A stretch of 64,000 bases of DNA. Origin: Flaveria trinervia (Eukaryota; Streptophyta; Magnoliopsida; Asterales; Asteraceae). Shown here piece by piece: positions 47,027 through 57,590 of the stretch; the first letter of the stretch is position 1; every line of letters begins with the position of its first letter. The notes beneath the pieces were generated by a model that did no database searches, was not told where the DNA came from, and saw only the letters and a program-made list of their open reading frames with translations. A program made the position numbers and the translations under genes. The stretch is taken from assembly GCA_025506515.1 (NCBI GenBank), contig CM046457.1, forward strand, positions 45,678,445 to 45,742,444, in the 5' to 3' direction.

Positions 47027-50000
47027 ATCGGGCATCGGGTCAACAAGGGAACAACTAGCAACAGGCGATGGCTATAGCTGGAAATCAAGGCCCGGCAATC
47101 AAGGGAATATGGCTCGGGGACGCGCTTTTGTCATTGGAGCCAACAATGCCCGTCAGGACCCGAATGTTGTCACGGGTACGCGCTTACTCAATAATCACTT
47201 TGCATCTGTATTATTTGACATTGGATCCGACAATAGCTTTATATCTTCTGAGTTTGTGCAATTGCTTGATTTGAGTCCTATTAGGCTAGAAACTAGCTAC
47301 ACTGTAGAAATGGCCAATGGTAGGGTTGTTCAGGCCGATGAGATTATTAGAAAGTGCTCGATAATATTGGAAAACCACGCCTTCGATATAGAATTGATAC
47401 CCTTTGAGTTAGGAAGTTTCGACGTGATTGGGGAATGGATTGGTTGTCAAAACACAGGGCTGAGATTGTTTATCGGACAAGGTAGTGCGAATCCCCATGT
47501 CAGATGGAGGAGTACTCAGAATTCAAGGAGAACGACCAGGAACAAACTTAAATCTCATTTCCTGCATGAAAGCACGTTGGAGTTTACGAAAACAGTGCTA
47601 CGCTTTTCTGGCTCATGTGGTGGAAAAGAAAGAAGAGGAGCAGAAATTGGCAGATATCCCTGTAGTGCAGGATTACCCAGATGTATTTCCTGATGACTTG
47701 TCTAGTTTGCCTCCTCCACGGCAGGTGGAATTCCGTATTGAGTTGGTTCCTGGAGCTACGCTGATAGCAAAGACACCGTATCGGTTAGCACCATCTGAAA
47801 TGCAAGAGTTATCTAGCCAGTTACGGGAGCTACTGGTGAAGGGTTTTATTCGGCCGAGTCACTCGCCTTGGGGAGCACCGGTGTTATTTGTCAAGAAGAA
47901 GGATGGTTCGTTCCGTATGTGCATCGACTACCGTGAGTTGAACAAGCTAACTGTGAAGAATCGGTATCCTCTCCCCAGGATCGACGACCTATTTGATCAG
48001 TTACAGGGAGCTTCGTATTTCTCGAAGATCGACCTTCGTTCTGGATATCATCAACTAAGGGTTTTCGAGGAGGACATATCGAAGACAACGTTTAGAACTC
48101 GTTATGGACACTATGAGTTCTTAGTCATGCCGTTCGGATTGACTAACGCACCAGCTGTGTTAAGGACCTAATGAACCGAGTGTGTAAACCTTACTTGGAT
48201 AAGTTTGTGATCGTATTCATAGACGATATACTTATCTACTCCCGATCGAAAGAGGATCATGAAGAACACCTTCGGGCAATACTGGAACTGTTAAGGGAAG
48301 AGAAACTTTTCGCCAAGTTCTCGAAGTGTGAATTCTGGCTCGAGAAGTGAAGTTTTTGGGTCATGTGGTTAACAAGGACGGGATTCATGTAGATTCCGGC
48401 AAAATCGAAGCGGTAAAGAAATGGGATACACCTCAGACGCCTTCAGAGATACGGCAATTCTTAGGATTGGCTGGATACTATCGTCGTTTAATCGTGAACT
48501 TTTCAAAGATCGCTCAGCCGTAAACACTGCTGACCCAGAAAGACAAGAAGTTTGATTGGGGACATGCATAAGAACAAGCATTCCAAACACTGAAAGATAA
48601 GCTGTGTAATGCACCGATATTGTCCCTCCTAGACGGAACTAATGATTTTGTGGTATACTGTGATGCTTCGCATCAAGGGTTGGGATGTGTACTAATGCAG
48701 AAGGATAGGTGATTGCCTACGCTTCGCGACAACTTAAGGTGCATGAAAAGAACTACACAACTCATGATCTTGAGTTGGGCGCTGTAGTATTTGCACTCAA
48801 GATATGGAGGCATTACCTGTATGGAACCAAATGCATCATTTATACAGATCATAAAAGTCTTCAACATATCCTGGATCAGAAGGAACTCAATATGCGACAG
48901 CGACGCTGGGTAGAGCTTCTTAGTGACTACGACTGTGAAATCTGGTATCATCCAGGGAAAGCTAACGTGGTGGCTGATGCTTTAAGCCGCAAAGAACGCG
49001 TGAAACCACTACGTGCTCGAGCTTTGGGATTGACCATTCAAACGAATTTGAAAGCTCAGATCCAAATTGCACAAAGTGTGGCGTTGAAAGAAGGAAACCT
49101 TGCGGGAGAAGAATTTCAATGGTTGGATAAACAACTGATGTGCAAGGACGATGGTGTACAGTACTTCGTGGACCGTATATGGGTACGGGGAGGTGTGCGT
49201 ACCTTGGTCATGGATGAAGCACACAAGACGTGATATTCTATTCATCCTGGCGCAGACAAAATGTACCATGATCTCAAAGATCTGTACTGGTGGTCAGGCA
49301 TGAAGAAAGACGTTGCTATGTACATCAGCAGATGCTTGACATGCTAGAAAGTTAAAGCTGAACATCAGAAACCATCGGGATTACTACACAACCTGAGATT
49401 CCCGAGTAGAAATAGGAGAACATAGACATGGATTTCATTACCAAACTCCCTCGAGCGAGCAACGGGCATGACTCGATATGGGTCGTAGTGGATCGAATAA
49501 CGAAATCAGCACATTTCTTGCTAATCCGAGAAGACTACAAAATGGACAAGTTGGCGAGATTGTACATAAAAGAGGTCGTGACAAGACACGGAGTATCGGT
49601 GTCAATCATATCCGACCGTGATGCTACAGAAAGCGATGGTCACTCGATTAGACATGAGTACCGCCTATCATCCTCAGACAGATGGCCAAAGTGAACGAAC
49701 TATAAAAATGCTAGAAGACATGCTGAGAGCATGTGTAATCGACTTTGGTGGTAGTTGGGACACTCATTTGCCGCTAATTGAGTTCTCTTACAATAACAGC
49801 TACCATACCAGCATTGGATGTGCTCTGTTCGAAGCGTTGTACGGAAGGAAGTGTAGATCACCCGTTTGTTGGGCCGAGATTGGTGAAAGTCAGTGACAGG
49901 CCCAGAGATTATCCAAGAAACAACCTACAAGATTTTCCAAATCAAAGATAGACTAAAAGCTGCTAGAGATCGCCAAAAGAGCTATGCCGACAACCGTCGG

Positions 50001-50465
50001 AAGCCTCTAGAATTCAACGTCGGGGATCAAGTGTTACTCAAAGTCTCTCCTTGGGAAGGAGTTGTTCGGTTTTGAAAGAAAGGGAAGTTAGCCCCAAGAT
50101 ACGTGGGACCATTCGAGATTACAGAACGAATTGGTCCAGTGGCTTACCGATTAAGGTTACCACAAGAACTCAACAGTGTGCATGATACTTTCCATGTGTC
50201 GAACCTCAAGAAGTGTTTGGCTGACGAATCACTTCACGTACCAATTGAGGATATCAAAATTGATGAAAAGCTTCATTTTATTGAGGAACCCATTGAGATC
50301 ATGGATCGAGAGGTCAAACAGTTGAAGCGCAGTAGAATACCAATTGTTCGTGTGAGGTGGAATTCAAAGTGAGGGCCAGAGTTTACATGGGAACAGGAAG
50401 ATCAGATGAAACTTAAATATCCACACCTATTCGTGGATGACACTCTTGGACCTAACTCCAGCTGA
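47027..50465 (+). pseudogene. Element G pol (protease, RT, RNase H, integrase, chromodomain-like tail), broken
   Basis: The protease (about 47110-47450) has FDIGSDNSFIS; the active-site triplet at 47217-47225 reads DIG instead of DSG/DTG. RT runs from RIELVPGATLIAKTPYRLAP through FRMCIDYRELN and IVFIDDILIYS (FIDD box near 48220), with breaks near 48170, 48350 and 48520. RNase H is near 48655-48970 (YCDASHQGLG, YTDHKSLQHI, NVVADALSRK). In the integrase, HPGADKMYHDL and CLTC precede MDFITKLPRASNGH. A deletion plus frameshift follows SDRD near 49620, then TAYHPQTDGQSERTIK has the Glu intact. The tail (VAYRLRLPQELNSVHDTFH ... IPIVRVRWNSK, TGA, GPEFTWEQEDQ) is chromodomain-like and ends at 50465. 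Confidence 0.94.
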
Positions 50466-50487
50466 ATTTCAAGACGAAATTCTCTCA

Positions 50488-50499
50488 ACTGGGGGATAT
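50488..50499 (+). other. Element G polypurine tract
   Basis: AACTGGGGGATA immediately before the 3' LTR start TGTGACATCC, downstream of the common gypsy motif aagacgaaattctctc. Confidence 0.9.
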
Positions 50500-53105
50500 T
50501 GTGACATCCGTCACCTTAAGGTCCGTCAAACAACATAATTAACCATCGAATTATTCTTAATTATTCTTCCTCTTCTTCATGAACTCCTGTTATAGAAATC
50601 ATGTTTGCTTTATTACTCGTGTGCCTGTACTTCCTTCGTGGATGTGTGCTAAACCTAAACCTTTTATAAATCTCATCACCATTATCACCAAAAATATATC
50701 ATTTTTAATTATAACCATTGTCATTAATAAAACCATTTTAAGTCATAAATTACCATTAAACACAATTTTAACATTAAAATAACGAGCACTTTTAAAGTCG
50801 TTTTCAACCGAAACAAACTTTGGGAACTCGGGGGCGAAGTGCAGGGACTAAAATTGACATTTTGCAAACTTGGGATGGGTATAAAAACCCCATCCCCAGC
50901 CATTTTCTTCATCTTCTTCACTTCTCCTTCATTTTCTTCTTCACCACCTATCTTCTTCACTTTTGCACCAAAAATGCTCCATTTGATCTCGTTTTCGTCG
51001 TCTATACGTCATCTACAACCTAGTCTACTCCATCCTTGCAGGTAGACGAACTTAGTTGTCCATTTCTTGCTCGTTTTACTGCTGCCCATTTCTAGCGTTT
51101 TGGGTGTTCGGGCCAACCCGAACACAAGAGGTCGTGTGGATGCGTGTGGTGTCTTTCTGAGTGTGCTTCTTGTTCGTGTGTGTTTGTTGTGTGATTCTGG
51201 AAGTCCTTGTTGTGTAAAATCCATGCTCGGGGCAGCGAAGGCTGCTCTGCACTTCAGCAGTCGCGAACCTGCAATTCAGGCGACTGGGTCTGTCATGCGA
51301 CTGAGCCGTGCGACTGGGTGAGTCGTGCGACTGAGTCATGCTACTGGGTCATTCGGGCGACTGAGTCGTGTGACTGGGAATGTCATGTGATTGAGTCGTG
51401 CGATCGAATGTTGTGTGCGATTGAGTCAATGCAGATTAATGTTATGTGTGATTGAGTCAATGCGGATGAATGTGATGTGCAATTGAGTCCTACGACCGAA
51501 TGAATGCATGCGACTGTGCGTGTATCGCACGACTGAAGGCCAATCATACGAATGAAGGTTCAGTCATACGAATGAAGTTGATTTGTACGAATGAAGGTTG
51601 ATTCGTGCGTATGGAGGTTAAGTCATGCGATTGGGTGTTGTGTGATATGACTGAATGCCAGTCGTACAAATGAAGGTTCAATCATGCGAATGAAGCTGAT
51701 TCGTACGATTGAAGGTTGATTCATACGAATGGAGTGTTGAGTCGAGCGTCTGGTCCTATTGTGTGACCAATGATGTGTGTGTGTGAATTCCCTTCTTGAA
51801 TGTATTGTGATGATAAGGTAACATCAGTAAAAGTGTCATTGCTTGACCACAAAGATTAAAGTCAACGCTATCAACATGCACATACCAGTTCAATTTAAAT
51901 CAACCTAACATTTTACAATTATCGACAACCCATTTGGGACTACAAATATTTAACAAGTACTATCTTTTATAACAATGGAATCTTATACGGATGTCATTAG
52001 CAAGGACGGCTCCTCTTAGTACTTGGATCTACATAAGGTCTGATACGTGTGTCCGCTTGTGTGTGTGTGCTACCCCCGACCGAACCGATACAACCCGAAC
52101 CGACCAAACATTACTATATGCTTTATACACGTCATTAATGCTAAACAATAACTGTCAATAGGTGTTTGACTGTTCATTACATACAACTGTTGGGAACCTT
52201 GATCATTCATACTTACCACTTAACATGTGAGTTTCGTGGCCTTGTTTTATGCTTACACTACTTTACAAACATTTACAAACATGGGGGAAAAGTATGCTAA
52301 CCCATTTTCATGTTGTACAACATACATACAATTTACATACTTGGAATCAACGTGCTACTGTTTGTGAGTACTTATCTGATACATGCTTGAGTCTACTTTG
52401 TGGTTCTTTCTTACAACCATTTAATTCCAGTGTGGGAACCGATGGATAGGTATTGCTAGTACTACTTGGGTTGACACCCCCACCCTCGTGTTGGTATACT
52501 AGTTAGTACCAACAAATGCCAGGAACGGGCCTTGGTTGAATATATTCCGACAAGATTCTTTGTGTCATCGTTAGGTTTGGTTGTAAAGCTCTTGTCATGT
52601 GATTTTGCTTACTTATAACTGTATGCACGGTATTCTGCAACAACTTTATACAGCATCAATTACTTATTTACTTTTAAACCTGCGAGCTCACCAACAATTT
52701 TGTTGAACATTTTGAGCATATCTTTTCAGGTAATCATGCTAGCTGAAGATCTAGGTGTGCTATCTTAGTGGAGACCCTAGGATGCATTTTGTGGCTAACT
52801 TGTCATTTTGAAAACATTGATGTAGTCTGTTTTGATCAATAATTACTCTTTTGTTACTTGTTCCCGGGTTGTGGGAAAAATACATTACAATGTTGATATT
52901 CGTATTTGTGTGTCATTTGGTTCGTATGCTTATGGCTATGTTGTTGTGAACACTGACTATACACGACACAAGTCCCCTTGTTGTCGGGTGTCGTCATGAC
53001 ACGCTTGCTATCATTTTTTATATTGCATCTCTATCGCTTACCATGTGTTATGACGATTCCCGTCTCGTTACATCCCCGTATTTCCGCTCTTAGCGGGGTG
53101 TGACA
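50500..53105 (+). repeat. Element G 3' LTR
   Basis: 2606 bp, homologous to 42565-45185 over its full length. TATAAAAA is at 50880-50887 and the minisatellite at about 51270-51770. It ends GGTGTGACA and is followed by ATTGC, where the F reading frame resumes. Confidence 0.95.
51270..51770. repeat. Degenerate cgactgagtcgtg minisatellite, element G 3' LTR
   Basis: Same array as in the 5' LTR, with fewer cgactgag units in the first third (around 51360) and more C-to-T and G-to-A type changes in its CG steps. Confidence 0.88.
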
Positions 53106-53138
53106 ATTGCTAGAGTAGGAGAGGTGGCCTATAGACAT
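53106..53138 (+). pseudogene. Element F: gypsy integrase fragment, right part
   Basis: Encodes IARVGEVAYR, which continues the RYIGPF...I reading lost at 42564 and matches the conserved GPF-I-RVG-VAYRL segment after the gypsy integrase core. Homology stops after the AYR codons. Confidence 0.8.
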
Positions 53139-53374
53139 AATACATACATATCTCTAAAAACCTCTTTGTATACGACATATGAATTTGTAATTGACAGTTC
53201 ACCATTATCATCCAAAATAACCAGTTTAATCCATCTTATCTTGTAACTTTTGACAATATGACATCCAGTTGTTCGTGTGTAAAAACTGGTTGTTTTAAAA
53301 GAAATAAGAACTCTTAATAATAATTGACCCTTACTCTTGTTTATAGTTTCGCAAAACACATGAGTAAAGGGAAT
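53129..53374 (-). other. Unassigned minus-strand open frame
   Basis: Open for about 80 codons with non-repetitive composition (VFCETINKSKGQLLLRVLIS, IRWIKLVILDDNGELSI). It ends inside the F fragment. I recognise no family. It lies between the F remnant and solo LTR H. It could be a fragment of a host or transposon gene cut by these insertions, or chance. Confidence 0.25.
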
Positions 53375-53392
53375 TTCTTTTGAAACTTAAAC

Positions 53393-53397
53393 TTTAT
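53393..53397. repeat. Left target-site duplication of solo LTR H (TTTAT)
   Basis: TTTAT before H versus GTTAT (59821-59825) after it; four of five match. Accepted as an aged duplication. Confidence 0.6.
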
Positions 53398-53969
53398 TGT
53401 AACACCAGGTTATTTATTTTAAAGCCGACGAAAGAAGAAAAAGAAATACAGTCCAAAGTCGAGGGACCAAACTCGCCAACGAGAGAAAGTTGGGTGACTG
53501 GAGCTATTTGAAGGGAGAGGGCAGCCCTTACCCTCTCCCCACACCTAAAAATTCAGCAAAAAGAGAGAAAGGGAGAAGAAAGGGAGAAAAGAGAGAAAAA
53601 GTTGATTCGGGTGGATTCAAGTGAGCAAAATCGTCGTGTAGCGGGTCCAAACGAAGCTCTACTTCTCGGAGTGGTTTGTGTGAGTTCTAGGACCCCTCTT
53701 TTACATGTTTTTGGTCAATTTTGGGGCTAGAACACATCTGAAAACCGTTTTTTTGTATGTGTGTGTGTGTGTTTGACCCGTTTGTATGTGTTTGCGTGTG
53801 ATGCGTTTGGAGTTTATTTCCGGGCTTGTGCGTGCTTGAGTGGTGTTGGGTTATGCATTCCTAAGGTTTAGGATGGTTGATTTGGGCTTAGAATGGGTTT
53901 GGATGAGCTTAGAGGTCGAAAATGGCAGATTGGGTTAGGGATGAACTGCACATGGCATCAGATAAGGCT

Positions 53970-54260
53970 AGGCGACCGAATGGAGGCCATACGGCCGATT
54001 GGGGTGCGATTGAGGTTCATTCACACAATTGAGGGTTCATTCGCACGATTGAGAGTTCATTCACATGACTGAGAGCCCATTCGCATATATGCTCATCCGC
54101 ATTAGTTTCATCTGCACAAAGGTTCATCCGCATTAGGTCCATTCGTATGGGACTCATCCGCATTGAGTCCATCCGCATTAGGTCCATTCGCATGGGTGTT
54201 CATTCGCATAGGTGTTCATCAACATTGGTTCAATTGCATGATGTTCAGTCTCCTGGACGC
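53970..54260. repeat. Degenerate cattcgcacgattga minisatellite in LTR H
   Basis: Units such as ttcattcgcacgattgag and catccgcattaggtc, irregularly spaced. Same core as in D and G. Confidence 0.75.
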
Positions 54261-55369
54261 CCTGCGACTGAAGGGTGCCCATATGCCCAAGTATGGCTGG
54301 TGTACCCGAGGAAAGTGTAGTTTAGTTACTGACTTTCTGGGGAAAGTGCAGATGTAAGTTTTGACGTGGGAGGTTCCGTAAGTTCATGTAGATGACTTTT
54401 GAAGTCATAGATGCTACATAGGCATGATGGTGTATGATGTTGCATGTTTATGCATGATGCATGTTATGTATGTGTGTATGATGACCTGTATGATGATGTT
54501 GATGACTGTGTATGTTATGTTCCTTGTTATGATGTATGTTATAATTCCGTGACTTTACGTTGATTGTTAATGAACGAAATGAAAGTATTATATAACATAA
54601 AGTGAAAGATAATGAAAAGAGGAACACGATGAATGAATACATGCATTAATGAACGAATGAATGTAAGAAAGGCCTGCAAGCAAATGTATGGAGGTGCACA
54701 CCCAATGAAGGTGTTAGCTCAACAGTGTGCGGGTTAGCTACCCTGAAGGATGCTGTAACACCCGGTTATTCTTTTAAAAGAAGAATAATAAATGAAGAAT
54801 AAAAGAAGGAAACACCAATAAGCCCAAGTGGAGGGGTTAAAATGTAAATGGGGATAAAAGTACAAAATTTGGTGTAAAGATGGGTGGCCGCCCACCCTCA
54901 CTTCCCATCACCCTTTTTCACTTCGGATTAGAGAGAGAGAGCAAAAGCACTCTCAGTTGAAGAAGAAGAGAAGAAGAGAATTGAATTCAAGGTAAGAATT
55001 CGGAGTTTTAAGTGTTCATGTTGGGTTTTTGTCTCGGTTACATGCTTATGTGCTTACATGCTTGTGTGTGTGTCCATGTGTGTGTGTGTTTTGGTGTGTT
55101 TTTAGGTGTTTGAACTCATTTGCAAGCGGGTTAGAAGGAAGAAACACCCAAGTTGCACCAGGTGAGTTCTAGACCTCGGTTTTACTTGTTTTAAAAAACG
55201 ATTTTCAAATGTTTATGTATGTATACTCGTATGTGTTATGCATGTTGGATGATGATTCTTGGATGCTTATAGGTTGTTCATGTTTAGAATAGCCTTGGTA
55301 AGCTCAGAACAGATAGGTATGATGATTGGGTTCAAAAACATCCTAGAAATATGTTGTACAGAAGGTTCA

Positions 55370-55730
55370 TGAGCCTAGATAAGGCTCATGCGCCTAGGAA
55401 TGCCTTAGAAGAATTTAAGTATAACCCATGCGTCTGAACAGTAGTCCATGCGCCTAGAAATATTAGTCGGACGACTAAGTGTAGGGCCATGCGCCCCAAT
55501 AGTACCCATGCGTCTGAATATTCCCATGTGCCTAAATTTTCATACGCCTAAATAAACCATGCGTCTAAGTGTCCATGTGACCGAATGAGCCATACGCCCG
55601 AATAGTGTCCATGCGCCTGAATGGTTCATGCGCCTAAGTGTTAAAACAGCCAAGTGTTGGCTGATACGCCTGTATAGTGATGAAACGCCTAAACAGGGCC
55701 CATGCGCCCCAATAGTGTCTAAGCGCCCAA
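55370..55730. repeat. Degenerate catgcgcctgaa minisatellite in LTR I
   Basis: Units such as catgcgcctaaat, catgcgtctgaa and catgcgccccaatag. Related to the inverted array at 57180-57590 in LTR J. Confidence 0.8.
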
Positions 55731-56430
55731 CACTTAAAATTTATTACAGAATTCTTGGGAGTCTGTGCTCTTAGGGTTTTGACTGAGGTTTGACTAGGGT
55801 TATTAATGATGGGTTTCATGCATGATTATGATTTATTTATGATTGCCTTATGATTATTCCTTATTATTATTGCTATTATTATTACTATAGTGTGTGACTT
55901 TACGTGGTATGTTTATTATCGTAACGTAAAGTATATTGTAATAATAAAGTGTAAGGCCCCGTTCCTGGAATACTTACAGCTGGTGATTCATCGCACGTAA
56001 AACATATACTTTACATTTATTCATCAAAACATTGCAGCGGAAAACATAAAACAAATGGCGTTTCATTTCATTCTAAAAACTTTTGCAAAGTAATGCATCG
56101 TTTGTTGGTTACAAAATTACATTGTTGTATTACATCACAAAAGCCTTAAACAAATGGATGCCATCCAAAAGAGCTGAGTAACCGCCTCGTGCCATCCTCA
56201 GCAACGTTTACCTGCCAACTGAAAACGTATAAAAGTCAGCGCCGCTGAGTGAGTTCTAGTTTTATAATAAAACATACATAAAATCGTTATTTAATTCCTT
56301 TCAGAGTCCATACTATACATTTCATTCGTTCGTGGTCATACATCATACGTACATACAGATAATATCATTATTATCTTCCATTAAGTCGTTAATCTTCGTT
56401 CATTCGTTACATCTTGTGACATGTACAATA

Positions 56431-56650
56431 CCCCGAACATTGTGCACGAAGCTGGTTACTAGGCCTGAGGTCTATCATAGACCCCGAACATTGTGCACGA
56501 AGCTGACTCCAGTACCTAGGGCAAGTACATTCACCCTTCATCTTTTCTTTTCATTCCGGATCAATGCATATGCTATACCCCGAACATTGTGCACGAAGCT
56601 GGTTACTGGGCTGAGGTCTTTCATAGACCCCGAACATTGTGCACGAAGCT
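56431..56650. repeat. Paired 147-bp repeat in LTR J
   Basis: The block cgaacattgtgcacgaagc occurs four times, starting about 56431, 56482, 56578 and 56628, that is two pairs with about 50 bp inside and 147 bp between pairs. LTR H has the same arrangement (59092, 59143, 59239, 59290) in the same orientation relative to its LTR. Confidence 0.85.
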
Positions 56651-57179
56651 ACCTCCAGTACATGGGGCAAGCGGCAAGGATCCCATACATATGGTCAATC
56701 ACAAGGATTGGACCCTAGTGTGCATCGTTTTGGGGTAGCTAACCCGCACATAGTTGAGCTAACACCCTTCATTGGGTGTGGACCTCCATACATTTGCTTG
56801 CAAGACTTTTTACGTTCATTCATTCGTTAATGCATGCATTGATTCATCATATCCTCTTTCATTATCTTTCACTTTACGTTACATAATACTTTCGGTTCAT
56901 TCATTAACATAACACATAAAGCCATGGAAAGATTAACATTCATCATTATAGGAACATAACATAACATACCAGTCATAAATCATCACAGGGCATCATACAT
57001 ACATAACATACATCATGCATAATCATGCAACATCATCATCATCATCATCATCCATAACATGCCCATCATACTATCTATGACCCCAAAAGTCAACTTATAG
57101 TCCCCTAGAAATCTCCCAAGTCAAAGCCTACTTTACACATTTTCCCTAGAAATTAGAAAAATATTCTAAGTCCTAGGTG

Positions 57180-57590
57180 CATGGGCACTGTTCAGGCGCA
57201 TGGACTCTATTCGGGCGCATGGGGAACACTTAGACGCATGGGCCACTTTCAGGCGCATGGGTACTGTTCAGGCGCATGGGGAATCCTGGACGTCTGAACA
57301 CTTAGTAAATTCCAGCCCAATCTAGGCGCATGGATACTATTCAGACGCATGAACACTTAGGCGCATGGGCCACTTGGGCGCATGGGCACTATTGGGGCGC
57401 AGGCCCTACACTTAGTCATCCGACTAACATTTCTAGGCGAATGGGCCACTGTTCAGGCGCATGGGCTGAACTTAAACATTCTAAGGTAAATTTTGGGCGC
57501 GTGAGCTACTGTTTAGGCGCATGACTTACACTTAAATCTTTCTAAGGCAATTTCAGACGTATGAACACTTATCTAGGCGCATGAGCATTC
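57180..57590. repeat. Degenerate gcgcatgggccact minisatellite in LTR J
   Basis: Units such as aggcgcatgggcac and tcaggcgcatgg, spaced roughly 15-35 bp. Reverse complement of the type of unit seen in LTR I. Confidence 0.8.

Larger units (their letters stand above)
42565..53105 (+). mobile_element. Element G: complete chromovirus-like Ty3/gypsy retrotransposon inserted in F
   Basis: 10541 bp, with LTRs of 2621 and 2606 bp, a tRNA-iMet-type primer binding site, gag, protease-RT-RNase H-integrase, a polypurine tract and a perfect ATTGC duplication. The domain order with integrase last is diagnostic of gypsy. The C-terminal region after integrase resembles the chromodomain-like tail of plant chromoviruses, and the long LTRs fit the Tekay/Del group (inference). 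The genes carry many frameshifts and stops. LTRs differ by a few percent by eye. Confidence 0.95.

Noticed and set aside
41571..53138. Treating F and G as one element
   Set aside because: F resumes exactly after G's right target duplication, and G has its own LTRs, primer site and complete domain set.
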